Shown in pieces: positions 22,479 through 34,369 of a stretch of DNA of 64,000 bases. The DNA is taken from positions 4,967,501 through 5,031,500 of the forward strand of contig JAGTTD010000018.1 of assembly GCA_018398585.1 (NCBI GenBank), read 5' to 3'. The translations under genes and the position numbers were made by a program. Source of the DNA: Simmondsia chinensis (lineage: Eukaryota; Streptophyta; Magnoliopsida; Caryophyllales; Simmondsiaceae). How positions within the stretch are numbered: the first letter of the stretch is position 1; every line of letters starts with the position of its first letter. The notes under the pieces are model-generated. The model had not been told where the DNA came from and did no database searches. It saw only the letters and a list, made by a program, of their open reading frames with translations.

Positions 22479-22537
22479 AGGGGTAATTTCGTCAATGCAC
22501 GACATGCGCGACTTCTATATAAGGAAACCAAACCCTA
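22479..22537 (+). promoter_or_regulatory. EF-1alpha core promoter: tef-like box, TATA box, telo-box
   Basis: AGGGGTAATTTCGTCAA (22479-22495) is one base from the plant tef1 box consensus ARGGRYAnnnnnGTAA. TATATAA lies at 22516-22522 and a telo-box AAACCCTA at 22530-22537. This trio in this order is characteristic of plant EF-1alpha and ribosomal protein genes and drives expression in dividing cells. Transcription should begin around 22545-22555. Confidence 0.8.
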
Positions 22538-22547
22538 TCGGATTTCT

Positions 22548-24833
22548 TTGCTTCGATTCTTGCCTCTTCTTCTCCTTCCTCTCTGCGGCTAGGGTTTTAC
22601 CGAATCTCGCCGCAGGTAACTTCGCGCTCTGTCTCTCTCATTTGATGTTATTTAGTATTCGATCCTTTCTATGTTTTGTTGTTTTATGGATTTGTTGATT
22701 ATGGTGAAGTTTCTGAATCTTCTGACTATCAATTCCATTTTAATGATACGAACTGGAATCGAAGTATACTGAAAACTTAATGAAAGCAGTAAAATACTGA
22801 ATGAAATATATATATACACACACAAAAATATGGACCATTAGATTTAAATCAAGAAAATTTGAACTATTGATTCTAATAGAAAGTGTAAAAGTAATTTTAA
22901 AATTTGGGCTCTTGATTTAGATTTAATGGAAATCAAATGGTCTATCTATTTATATTCTGCACTCATCTCTTAGCTTTTCATGTGAGTCATGTTCTATATA
23001 TGGGATGACTCTAAGTGAAGGTGAGAGGGTGGATTTTGGGCCACTCATTTGGTTACTGACATTGTTCCTCTTCTACCTGCTGTCACCACTTTCCTCATTT
23101 CAACCAAATGTGTGGTTCAAAATGTAGCCTTTCACTCTCACTTTTTTACCAGAGTCATTCCCTATGTATATAAATAAAGTTTGTCCCCTTCCTTGAGCTG
23201 GCCCCACTCTACTATCAATTGGACTACCTTGTTACTATAGGCTTATGTAATTTTTTGGGTATGTATCATTTAAGGCGCTGCTTGTTGATAAGATATATAT
23301 ATTCATTGGCTTCAATTTGTGCTGTTATCTGGTTGTCTGATTTATTTTATTGTTTCATCTGATTGTAGAACCTCATAATGACTATGTGAAGCTCCATGTC
23401 AGGATCTAGGATCTAGCTTTTGACCCAATTATTAAGCTTTGTATTATGTTTATTTTAGGCAGTAATTTCCCTTTTTTCCTTTTTTGATGAGTTTGAGGTT
23501 GTAGTTTGTTGTTATTTGACTGTTCATTATACTGACTTTCTGAATCTTCTGATGATGCATGATCCATGTTTGTTACATTTTTGCGCTTTCCTTTGTGTTT
23601 GTTGATTTGATTTTTTAGGCGATGTTGTACATAAGATTTACGGGAAATTACATATTAGTATCCTAAGATTTAATATATTAATTGTTTAGTCTACACACTG
23701 TATAAAATAATATTTTAGTCTGAAAGTTACATGTATTGAATAGAAGGGTGTAAAACATGGCGTTATCTCCTGGTATACCCACTATTCTTTTGTTGTTCAC
23801 CTCATTCCACTTACAAATTGCAATGTTGTAACATTGCTAATGAAGAAGAATTAAATGAAAGACCTATTTTATATTCATGGACACGGTGATTTGGACTACT
23901 TTATAATTTTGGATGAAAATATTATATTACAAAGTTTGTGAACAAATAATTAATACACCAAAACCTCATGGTACTAACGTGTCATTTGTCCTGTGATTTA
24001 TCTTCACTAGGTTCAATTTGTGTTGTTTTTTGGATTTTTCTGATTTATGTTATTATTTCATCTGATGGCAGAATGTAGTCATGATTATGTGGGATCCCAT
24101 TACAGGATCTAGTATCTAGAGTTTAACCTAATAATTAAGTTCTGTATTACGTTTGTTTCACCTGTAATTCTTCTATAAGATGTCGTTATTAGATCTATTC
24201 CTGGATTGTGCTTGCTGTAACTGAACATGAAGGTGTAAGTGTCCAATATTTATTTTGATGATATGACATTGAGCAAGGTGATATGTGCTTTAATGTTTCA
24301 GATATTGTCCTTGTGTTCTTCTCGCTTACTTGGTTTTATTCATTCTTAAACCTTATTTAGTGATGGAATACGTCCTAATACCGTAAAAAATTATTGGCTT
24401 GTGATTTTTAGTAATACATTGGCTTTGTAATTGAAGTAAAAGATAGCTGAATTTCTTTGTTTTTGCTCTCACTAGTTTGATCATTGAATAAAAGTTTGAA
24501 TCGGGTGGTCCGCTTCTTTTTTGTTTTATTAGTCATTCGCTCCTTGTTCACTGGTGTGTATTTGATGTCATGTTACAGCATGAATTCCTTAATGTTAATA
24601 TTTGAGTTGTTTGCTTTTGTTGGCTCTGGTATGATAGATAGATTGGTTTTTATAGATTTCAGATCATATGATGAAACCATATGTTTAACGTGTCTTTTCC
24701 TGTTGAATATCATGTTTGGAAGCTGTTGTGTTACTTGAATCATGATTTTATTTTTAATGCAGACATATTACCAATTCTGAATAGTATTCGTGTATATTTT
24801 TCTGCAGTTATATACTATTCCTAACAACTCAGC
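22548..24833 (+). other. EF-1alpha 5' untranslated region with a 2.2-kb leader intron
   Basis: Exon 1 is C/T-rich with TCTCCTTCC and GCTAGGGTTTTACC and ends CCGCAG at 22615. The intron runs GTAACT (22616) to TTTTTCTGCAG (24807), 2192 bp. A 26-nt second leader exon (24808-24833) precedes the ATG. A single intron just upstream of the start codon is the standard layout of plant EF-1alpha genes and usually enhances expression. The start of exon 1 is approximate. The intron is T-rich with no coding ORF and contains a MITE-like insertion at 23002-23162. Confidence 0.85.
23002..23162. mobile_element. Short MITE-like inverted-repeat element in the EF-1alpha leader intron
   Basis: GGGATGACTCT at 23002-23012 is mirrored by AGAGTCATTCCC at 23151-23162. 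Inward similarity continues (GTGAGAGGGT against TCACTCTCAC; CATTTGGTT against AACCAAATG). It is about 160 bp and non-coding. TATAT-rich sequence flanks both sides, but the target duplication is ambiguous. Confidence 0.55.
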
Positions 24834-26281
24834 ATGGGTAAAGAGAAGATTCATATCAACATTGTGGTCATTGGCCATGTCGACTCTGGGAAATCCACCA
24901 CCACTGGTCACTTGATCTACAAGCTAGGTGGTATTGACAAGCGTGTTATTGAGAGGTTCGAGAAAGAAGCCGCTGAGATGAACAAGAGATCATTTAAGTA
25001 CGCCTGGGTGCTTGACAAGCTGAAGGCTGAGCGTGAGCGTGGTATCACCATTGACATTGCCCTTTGGAAATTCGAGACCACTAAGTACTACTGTACTGTC
25101 ATTGATGCTCCTGGACACCGTGACTTTATCAAGAATATGATTACTGGTACCTCTCAGGCTGACTGTGCTGTCCTCATCATAGACTCCACCACTGGAGGTT
25201 TTGAAGCCGGTATTTCCAAGGATGGTCAGACCCGTGAGCACGCTTTACTTGCCTTCACTCTTGGTGTCAAGCAGATGATTTGCTGCTGTAACAAGGTATG
25301 TGATGTTATGTAGTTTCAGTATGAAAGAGAAAACTGCAGGTGGGTTCTCTTTTGTTTTACATCTTTAACCATGTGTGTTATTCTTCTGAACAGATGGATG
25401 CCACTACTCCCAAGTATTCTAAGGCTAGGTATGACGAAATTGTGAAGGAAGTGTCATCATATTTGAAGAAGGTTGGATACAACCCAGACAAGATCCCATT
25501 CGTTCCCATTTCTGGTTTTGAAGGTGACAACATGATTGAGAGGTCTACCAACCTTGACTGGTACAAAGGCCCGACCCTCCTTGAGGCCCTTGACCAGATC
25601 CAGGAGCCAAAGAGGCCATCAGACAAGCCCCTCCGTCTCCCACTTCAAGATGTCTACAAGATTGGTGGTATTGGAACCGTCCCAGTCGGAAGAGTCGAAA
25701 CCGGTATCCTCAAGCCCGGTATGGTGGTCACTTTTGGCCCATCTGGGCTGACCACTGAAGTTAAGTCTGTGGAGATGCACCACGAGGCTCTCCAAGAGGC
25801 TCTTCCTGGTGACAATGTCGGGTTCAACGTCAAGAATGTTGCCGTCAAGGATCTCAAGCGTGGTTACGTTGCCTCAAACTCCAAGGATGACCCAGCAAAG
25901 GAGGCTGCCAGCTTCACCTCTCAGGTCATCATCATGAACCACCCTGGTCAGATTGGAAATGGCTACGCCCCGGTGCTCGACTGCCACACCTCCCACATTG
26001 CTGTCAAGTTTTCTGAGCTTCTCACCAAGATTGACAGGCGATCTGGTAAGGAACTTGAGAAGGAGCCCAAGTTCCTGAAGAATGGAGATGCCGGTATGGT
26101 CAAGATGATTCCCACCAAGCCCATGGTGGTGGAGACATTCTCCCAGTACCCACCTCTCGGTCGTTTTGCTGTCAGAGACATGAGGCAGACCGTGGCTGTT
26201 GGTGTTATCAAGAACGTTGAGAAGAAGGAACCCACTGGCGCCAAGGTGACCAAGGCAGCCCAGAAGAAGGGTGGCAAGTGA
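24834..26281 (+). CDS. EF1A: Translation elongation factor 1-alpha (eEF1A), intact
   Basis: Spliced from 24834-25295 and 25394-26281 (98-bp GT..AG intron after CCCNK), giving 449 residues, the normal plant length. It is a cytosolic GTPase that brings aminoacyl-tRNA to the ribosome. G motifs are complete: GHVDSGKST (P-loop, residue 14), the RERGITID switch I segment, DAPGHRD (residue 91), NKMD spanning the splice junction (residue 153), and the SGFEGDN region. Domains II and III follow ([31 protein letters not shown]), ending [12 protein letters not shown]. The intron position is the classical one within the GTPase domain. No frameshift, stop or unusual residue was seen. C-rich codon choice and full conservation contrast with the broken frames around it, so it is almost certainly functional. 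Confidence 0.98.
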
Positions 26282-26640
26282 ACCACTCTTAAAGCGACCC
26301 TTCGTTTCCTATGCTACAATTACGATTTCCATGGTAACCCGGTAATTATATCAATTAGTAGTGTCCTTGTTTCAAGCTTAGATATTCGTTTTTGCGGTCA
26401 GAGTCATTCACCTTCGACATTGGGAACCTGCTCGCAAAATTGGGTGCTGGATCGTCGATGGCGAGGGTATGGCTGTGTTCTTTGTGCTTGATTTGTGTCT
26501 CCTTATTTCAGCATTGTCTTGTTAATTTGCCTGAAAGAACCAGGAAGTTTTTGTGGTGTGTGCTTCGTCATGTTTTATGTTGTGAACAATTTTATTTATG
26601 AATTCATGTATTTAATTCTATGGTTCCATGTCTTGTTTAA
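26282..26640 (+). other. EF-1alpha 3' untranslated region
   Basis: After the TGA, T-rich non-coding sequence with AATTTTATTTATGAATTC near 26590 as a possible polyadenylation region. The poly(A) site cannot be fixed from sequence alone. Small ORFs here have no coding character. Confidence 0.55.
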
Positions 26641-27900
26641 GTTTGGGGTTATTAATTTAAAACTTGTGATATGAATATTTTGAATTTTGTAGCATTAGTA
26701 ATTTTATGGTATTTCCACAATGCTAGATGTAAGAAAGGACTAAATGGCTGATGTTGATCCTGATGGCTCTAGGATTTTGTTTCTCACAGAGCCCTGCTTT
26801 CTCTTATTGATGCCTTAGGATTCTCTCTGGTAGAGTTGAAGAGGCAATGGAGTTGAGCTCGTTACTATGCAAGTTGGTTAAAGTTGAGCTATTTGATCAA
26901 CTATTGCACTATCAAATTGGTCCACTAGCAAGCTTTGAGCGAGCCATTATCGGATAGTGGCTTAACAAATTGTTATCAAACTATTTGTGAATGTGTTAAG
27001 TGCCACTTGTTCGAATTCGACTTGTTAAGTTTATCGACCCCCATAACATATACAAATGAGCTCTAGTAGATTTCATACACTAGTAATTTATAAAATGTTT
27101 TATTGGTTCACACGTAAAGGAAAAAACAAGAATCTTCAACTTTGAAACGACTCTCAGGAAGCCTCGTGTTGGATTAAGATGGCAATGGAGCGGGTACTCG
27201 CCTCTTTTGGGACGGTTATGGGAATGGTGAGGTAGGTAGTGAGTACAAGTCGTGTATGCATACCTGTTCTAGATATGGGGCGAGTACAGGTATATGTTTG
27301 TACAAGTTAGCTAGTATTAGCCTATACTAGCCTCATCTTACTTGCATATACACGCCCATACAAACCAATTTTAAACCTTATTGAATCTATAAATTTTGTA
27401 ACTTACTATTTGTTCTTATTTACTGTTTTTTTTATTGCCTTAACAATTACAGAAGTTATACCTTCGACTATATTTAAGAGCTGCACTCTTTAATATTTAT
27501 ATTCTTAACTAATGAGGAGTAGAACTTTTTGAAGATTCTTGTCTGAGTTCTCTCTCACACATGTAAGTAGAGAGTTTAAGAGACACATGTGCCTTCTCTC
27601 TTTTTCCTAACAGTAGACTTCGCAATCTCTCTGCCCCAAGCTTGTTGTTTGCTCTACCTTTTCAACTTTCTTCTCCACTTTCTCCCTTTCACTTTCTTTC
27701 GGTTTGTCTACGATATTGTTTCTCTATATTTGTTGGTAGTTCCTCCTAATATCCTTTCTATTCAGCCATTGTAAAGGGGTTATAGTTTCAAGATAATATT
27801 ATAGTAGTGTATGAGGCCTTCTATACCATGCAGTGTAAGAAAAAAGGGCGGCTTTTCTCCATAGAGCTGAAGTTAGACTTGTCAACGTATTTCTGGTGAA
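26641..27900. other. Intergenic DNA with hAT-like debris
   Basis: At 26840-27060 there are degenerate GAGCTCGTT and TTGAGC motifs like those at 18186. At 27178-27370 there are ATGGCAATGGAGCGGGTACTCGCC and GGGGCGAGTACAGG-type motifs, the vocabulary of the short plant hAT-like elements rich in GGGTACCC. No gene or complete element can be defined. A phrase GTGAATCAGAAAG appears at 27896 and again at 28008, suggesting a local duplication at the start of the LINE remnant. Confidence 0.35.
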
Positions 27901-27944
27901 TCAGAAAGTCCTTCCAACATCACATTTATCTCTCTAATATTATT

Positions 27945-29870
27945 ATGGATCCATTCTCCCAACATATTTCTAATGCAATAGATAGTGGGGTTAGGATCTT
28001 GTTTCAGGTGAATCAGAAAGCCCCTCCAATATCTCACTTATTTTTTACTTATGACTGTGTTATGTTATGTGAAGATAAATTAGAAGTGGTGACAAGGGTG
28101 AACGGCATCATTGAGTTTTCTACCTGGCCTTGAGACAATCCATCAATTATAGCCAGCTCAGTGCCTTTCTTGGCTTACGTTCCGAATGAGATCAAAGTTG
28201 AATGTCTGAGCTTTTTTAATGTTAGCCAATTTAATAGTCGTGATATGGATATCTAGGGCTCCAAAACCTATAACTAAGTCTACATCCCTTGCTTACTTAT
28301 ATGACATAATTCGAAAGAAACTTCAGGCTGGAATTCGAATCTCCCTCATCAAGGTTGCTATCAGGGTAGTCTTGATTTATGTAGTCCATTTCTTTAAAAT
28401 ACTTGTCATTTTGCCGAAAAACTAAAAGTCTTATTGCTGAGTTTGGTGGAATGGAGGCTCAGGGGAAGGCATAGGGATCAAAACAAGCTTAGGGGACTAG
28501 AGGTTTGTGATATGGAAGGCTTTAACCTCGCTGTTTTAGCAAAGCAAGCTCGGTGCCTTACTAACAACCCGAATGCGTTTTGCGCCCTATTGTTAAAGCT
28601 ATTCACTATCTAGATGGTTCCTTTTTGCATGTTCCTAAGGAATCGCATCCATTGGTGTGGCAACGTAGTATTCTAGAGGCCTTGCAATTATTTAAGCATT
28701 GCGGGTGCTCACCCAGTGCGAGTATTCTAGAGGCCTTTACAGGTGGAACGTTCAACTTGTGGAATCCCTATTTTCTTGGAAGAAAGCACAAATCATAAAG
28801 AGCATCTAGATCCCAACCCGGATTGCTAGGACCTACTTATATGACATTTTGATAAAAGAGACGTTTACCAAATTATGTGGGGATATTGCCCCTTGGCACA
28901 CTTACCAAATTACGTGAGATTTTGCCCTTCGGTGTTCCATGCATCCCTATTGGCCTAACCAAGTGAGAGCCTTTTAGCTCTTCTTTTTCTTAGTTTTCTT
29001 CCATTAAAAGGGTGTAGTCAATTGAGGTTTCCCTAATGGACAAATTCTTCCTTTGGAGGGCTTTTCATATTGTCATTGCTTTGCTAAGAGACGAATCGTT
29101 TCGATTCCTTGATGCTCGAGATGTGGGGCAATGTTGGAATCCACTAAACACTTACTCTTTTGTTTCCCTTCAGCTCGAGTGATGAGTTGTTTATCTAACA
29201 TTGGCTTTAAGACTTGTGAGACGAGGTTTCCCGGGCTTCTCGATTGGTGGGAATCTATAAATAACTTGTTTGCGCTATGTTCTCATACGTTTTCTAGAAT
29301 TGCTATGTTATGCAAGTGGGCTTGGAAAGTTCATTGCTCCGAGGTTCTTAGAGCTCAGGCAGCAAGTAAGGGTATTATGAATGTAGAGGATTTGTCTCAA
29401 TTCATTTACTTACTTCTTGGTCTCACACGCCTTATATTGATGAAGGAAAATCTTGCACTCCCTCGTGAGAGGGTTCCATTAAATTCAACCGTGATGTTTA
29501 ACCATCCCATGAAGTGGCTATTGTCTTTGTGGGGAAGAATCACAATGGGATCAAGGTTGATAGATGGCATGTATTCATGAGGATCAGTTCTCCCTCAGCA
29601 ACAAAGGCAATGGCTGGTTAGGCCGCTTGCTTTTTGGCTTTTGCAAAAGGCTACGGACACATAGTGATCAAGTTGGATGCTCTGGAGCTCATTCGATTAA
29701 TTAACAATAAAGGTCGCGATATCCCTGGCAAATTTGAGAATGATATTGGGAGCCTCTCTTTTTTTTTTATTAGGTATCTTAAAAAAATGAATTTTTTAAA
29801 TGGTTGGACCCAACAACCCAAGCAAGGGTGGATCCTTTTTTTGATAATCGAAGTTTCTAGGTTATTCTAA
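27945..29870 (+). pseudogene. L1-type LINE remnant: RT end, zf-RVT and RNase H
   Basis: Fragments in LINE order on the plus strand: an RT active-site block (PISHLFFTYDCVMLCED, about 28030; the family has FADD, so the catalytic pair is lost), the downstream RT/thumb part (AYLYDIIRKKLQAGIRISLIK, 28290), a YLDGSFLHV segment (28600), a zf-RVT-like part (ESTKHLLFCFPSARVMSCL, 29140) and an RNase H-like end (FAKGYGHIVIKLDALELIRL, 29640). Many stops and frameshifts lie between. A short duplicated phrase ACCAAATTAYGTG occurs at 28867 and 28906. The 5' part with the endonuclease is missing. Confidence 0.7.
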
Positions 29871-29912
29871 ACAAGCCTTCACTTATTCATTTATGTCATA
29901 ACAGCAGATATG

Positions 29913-30064
29913 GTGACATGATGACATGCTCCTCAGGTTGGGGGTCCTTGAAAACCTCTTTTTAGGGTAGCACCCTCAAGGGGGAAGGCTGCGTACATCC
30001 AACCCCCCCAGACCCTGCTCAGGTCGGAGCCCTTGTGGCACTGGGACTGTTGTTGTTGTGGTTA
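29913..30064 (+). mobile_element. RTE-2: 5'-truncated RTE LINE, 3' end only
   Basis: The 152 bp read GGTTGGGGGTCC ... GGCTGCGTACATC ... CAGACCCTGCTCAGGTCGGAGCC ... GGCACTGGGACTG and a GTTGTTGTTG tail, the 3' end shared with RTE-1 and RTE-3. It is flanked by TCATAACAGCAGATATG (29896-29912) and TCATAACAGCTGATATG (30065-30081), a 17-bp target duplication with one mismatch. This is a dead-on-arrival copy made by target-primed reverse transcription. Confidence 0.85.
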
Positions 30065-30081
30065 TCATAACAGCTGATATG

Positions 30082-30689
30082 TGAGCCTTTTTTTTCTATA
30101 TGCGTATTACTTTTATAATGCATTATATATAAGTCATTTCTTGGTCATATATGATAGAATTAATTTTTAAAGGGAGAAATTGAAATCTGAAGAAATTACT
30201 TTTAGGTATTGACCGTCGTTGGTAACCGATATAAGATCTAGAAGCCATGTGGATTTCACTGAATTCGGTATTAGCTAATTGACCTCCCTTTAAAATGTGT
30301 AAAGAAGTTAATAAAGACACGTAAGCACATAAAAATCTCAATCGCATACGCATAAAATTCGGATCTAATGTGAAAGGAAAATTACTCGATCTGGTCCAAG
30401 TACGATTAGAGGTATGGGTGCAATGTCGAATACATGTCTTTTGGCCAGTCGAATTAACTCAAGTCTAACTTGTTTCTACTGTCTCGATTTGCTTATTGTG
30501 TATACCGGGCTTAACCCAAGGAAGAGGGTCAAACCTCGGGTTCGTAATGGATCAGGTTAACCAATGACCCAGTTTGATCCAATTTGTAGGGCACCTCTAT
30601 GATGTGCAAAACAAAACAAGGCCTGCTAGTTAATGGGAGTGGGATGGTATGTTTGCAAGATGAACATAAGCAAAAGTTGAATTGAGAGT
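30082..30689. other. Intergenic DNA without a gene
   Basis: No coding signal and no clear repeat ends. At 30480-30600 there are GGGCTTAACCC and GGGTCAAACCTCGGGTT phrases that may be old hAT-like debris. Confidence 0.35.
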
Positions 30690-31070
30690 TACAACAACAA
30701 CAATAATCCCAGTGCCTTCAAGGGCTCCCCCCTAAGCAGGGTCTGGGAGGGGTAGATGTACGCAGCCTTCCCCCTTCAGGGGGTTACCCTGAAGAGAAGT
30801 TGTTTCCGAGGACCCCCAACCTGAGGAGCAGGTCCGCCGCATAAAACAATTGACCTGGCATCATAGAAGTAACACATAAGTAGGGCACACACATGGCAAG
30901 CAAAACAACAAACATACAAACATACAAACGTAAACAAAACATAAACATAAACATAAAAACATAAAGCAAGCCACATCAGCAGAAATCCAAAGATAGGATA
31001 GAGCTAGGGATGGAGCTAAAGATAAAGATGAAGATGAAGATAGGATAGGGATACATAGGCAAGTGGCAGC

Positions 31071-32990
31071 TCATGAAGCTAGTACACCAACTATATGCGC
31101 CAGTAGGAAGACAAGGCCTAGAACTAGTACTAGTAAGCTCGAATATCCTACTCCAACTGGAGCCTTTATTACCCCTATACTAGTCCTCCATTGGGCTCTA
31201 TCTACGACCATCTCCTCCCAAAAGTTTAGGTGGGTGAGGTCTTGTCGGATCGTCTCCATCCTCCTCTTCTTCGGCTTGCCTCTTCCTCTTCTGCCTAGTG
31301 TAGTAAGGGGTTGTGCACATCTCCTTACTGGTCCTTCTGACATGTGCGAACCACCTCAAACGTTGCTTTATCAATTTATCTCCAATGGAGGCTACGCCCA
31401 ATTTGCCTCTTATGACGTCGTTTCTGATCCTATCCTTCCTTGTGTGTCCGCACATCCACCTCAGCATTCGCATCTTTGCCACCTTCATCATCTGCGTGTG
31501 CTGTAGTCTCATCGCCCTGCACTCCGTCCCATACGTCATGGTTGGTCTCACAACCGTCTTATAGTATCTTCCCTTTAGCTTCAAGGGAAACTTTCTATCA
31601 CAAAGTACGGCGGTGGCCATCCTCCACTTATGCCATCTTGCTCTAATCCGGTAGTTGACATCCTCGTCCACTTCGCCATTGTGCTGTATCATGGGCCCCA
31701 AGTACCTGAAGCTCTCCTTCTTCGATATGGCCTCAGATCCGATCTTGACTTCTTCCCGGCTAGGCGCGGAAGAGGGATCGAACTTGAGTTTCATGTACTC
31801 GGTCTTGGCTCTGCTTAGTCGTAACCCTTCGACTCTAGTACCCCTCTCCACAGTTCTAGCTTCTCATTTACCTCTTCCCATGACTGCCCCACCAACGCAA
31901 TGTCATCTACAAAAAGCATGCACCAAGGTACACATCCCTGGATGTGCCTAGTGAGCTCGTCCATGACCAGGATAAACAGATAGGGACTCAAAGCCGACCC
32001 TTGGTGTACCCCTACCGTAATAGGGAAAACGTCTGTCTCCCCATCCACGGTATGCACCACAGTCTGTGCCTCCTCGTACATGGCTCTAATGGCTCGGATG
32101 TAGGGCGCGGGGATGCCTTTCCTGTCCAAAACTCTCCAAAGGACCTCCCTTGGCACTCTATTGTATGCCTTTTCTAAATCAATGAAAACCGTATGAAGGT
32201 CCTTTTGTCTCTCTCTGTATTGCTCTATCGTCCGCCTTAGGATGTGGATGGCCTCTATTGTTGACATCCCGGGCATAAATCCGAATTGGTTCTTGGACAC
32301 CTCTATCTGTTGAATTAATCTCCTCTCTATGACCCGCTCCCACAACTTCAGAGTGTGGCATATTAGATTGATACCCCGTTAGTTGGCGCAGCTCTGAATG
32401 TCGCCTTTGTTCTTGTATATCGGAATCAATGTGCTCTTCCTCCATTCCTCAGGCATCTTCTCCCCCAAAAGGATTTGATTAAATAGTTTAGTTAGCCAAC
32501 TAACGCCCTTCTGTCCAAGGCATTTCCATACTTCTATGGGTATGCCATCTGGGCTAACTGCTTCACCCCTTCCCATGAGTTTCAGTGCTTTCTTGACTTC
32601 CTTGGTGCCAATTTGCCTACAATCACCGTGGTTCTGTTGCTTTTCCGATGTTTGAAGATCACCTAAGGATATCTCTGTCCCTCCTTGTTCATTGAACAAC
32701 TCGTGAAAGTACGTTTTCCACCTAGCTTTAATTTGTTGCCTGTCCAGGAGTACCTGTCCATCCTCCCCTCTAATGCATTGTACTCTATCCAAGTCCTTGG
32801 TCTTCCTTTCTTTAGCTTTGGCGATTCTATATAAGTCCCTCGCACCCTCCTTGGTCTCCATTCTTTTGTAGAAATCCTCATAAGCTCTTGGTTGTGCTTC
32901 TCTGACTGCTCTCTTTGCTTCTCTCGTGGCTTGCAAATACCGCTGTCGCTTATCCTCATCTCTTCCATGATCCCACTCTCTGAAACAAAC
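31071..32990 (-). pseudogene. RTE-1 reverse transcriptase and C-terminal region
   Basis: Minus-strand motifs in order: LIPIYKNKGDIQSC, FGFMPGMSTIEAI, VFIDLEKAYNRVPR (motif A, catalytic D present), GVHQGSALSPYLF, and LFVDDIALVG (the YxDD-equivalent motif, intact), then the thumb SFRYLGPMIQHNGEVDED and the RTE-specific tail RMLRWMCGHTRKDRIRND. Lesions: TGA at 32993-32991 (family R), TAA near 32376 (family Y), a one-base deletion near 31825, and a frameshift after 31215. The last frame ends near DRAQWRTSI. It would copy the element RNA at nicked target DNA. Confidence 0.85.
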
Positions 32991-34075
32991 TCATTTGGCC
33001 TTAATCCTCTCTTGGACCTCCTCGCACCACCACCATGACTCTCTGTTGCTTGGTACCCTTCCATTTGACTTGCTGAGAACTTCCCGTGCCAGTCCTCTGA
33101 TCTTTTCGGCCAGTTGGTTCCACATCTGGTTAGCATCTCCCTCGAATTCCCACCCGAGCTTAGTCTCCACTCTTTCCTTGTATACCTTATACTTCTCTCC
33201 CTTTAAATCCCTCCAACGGGTATGCGTCTGCGCTGGTTTGCCGATTCTTTTGGTCCTCTTCTTTAAGTGTATATCCTCCCACAGCACCCTATGTTGTGTA
33301 GATAGGTCTTCTCTTGGGGTCACCTTGCAGTCCCTGCAGTTTCTTTGCACCCTTTTCCTTAATAGTATGTAGTCAATCTGTGCTCTTGTCCCACCGCTTT
33401 GGTACGTGATGATGTGTTGCTCACGCTTTCTGAAGAAGGTGTTGGCCACTGTTAGGTCGTATGTGACCGCGAAGTCTAGTAGGGCTTTGCCCTCTGCATT
33501 CCTGGTTCCATAGCCGAGTCCTCCATGGTACGAAGCATAATAGTCCTCTGTCGCACCAACGTGCCCATTGAAATCCCCCCCAATCATCACTTGTTCGGCT
33601 TGGGTATGCCTTGCATCATTGTGTCTAAGTCCTCCCAGAATATTGCCTTCTCATGCTCAGATAGTCCAGTTTGCGGTGCATAGGCACTGATTACATTCAA
33701 TACTTCTCCATCTAGGACCATCTTGATACTTATGATCCTATCACCAGCCCTTGCTACTCCAACTACTTTATCCTTGAGGCTGCTATCCACAATGATCCCT
33801 ACTCCATTCCTACCTTTGGCCTTGCCCGCATACCGGAGCTTATGCCCTAGCACATCCCTGGCTTTCGTACCAACCCATTTAGTCTCTTGCAGACAAAGGA
33901 TATTGATCTTTCTCTTCATCATCATCTGAGCCACCTCGAAACTCTTCTTCGTTAATGTCCTGACATTTAGTGTCCCTAGTCTCAAGTTCCCTGTCCCCTT
34001 TTGCCTCGCCTTCCACCTCCCTAACCCCTTTGAAGATGGCCTCACTCTCTGAGTTCCATGGCTGGAAACGTTCAT
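32991..34075 (-). pseudogene. RTE-1 AP endonuclease (EEP family) domain
   Basis: ATG at 34075. Motifs of the apurinic-like LINE endonuclease: RLGTLNVRTL, ILCLQETKW (catalytic E), VISAYAPQ, IGGDFNGHVG (catalytic D/N) and RAQIDYILL, then STQHRVLW in the final catalytic-histidine position. A one-base loss at about 33590 splits the frame between PKPNK and MIGGDFNG. The enzyme nicks target DNA for target-primed reverse transcription. Confidence 0.85.
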
Positions 34076-34369
34076 GAACTAGCAGTGACTATCGCGGGTG
34101 AGTGAACAACATAGACACAAAGCTTAAAATAGCATATACATATGAAAGTACCACCTCAGTCAATAATATGACACTATTTAAATGACAAAAGGAGAAAGAA
34201 CCAAGTGGAAAAGTGGAAAATTCCCAACAATGGTAAATTAAAACACTGCCCTACTGTAATACAGAATAGATCAAACCTGGGGCTGGTGCGTTGTTGATAC
34301 TCTGACCCGGCTAAAACTTACCTGGGCTTGCACTTGGTTTCCGGTTGCGAGCTGCTGGCTTTGTAGTCG

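Noticed and set aside
26392..26601. 69-residue plus-strand frame downstream of EF-1alpha
   Set aside because: Lies in the 3' untranslated region; no coding character.
32663..33136. 157-residue minus-strand frame
   Set aside because: It overlaps the RTE-1 endonuclease-RT linker in another frame; the true RTE frame is recognisable through this interval.
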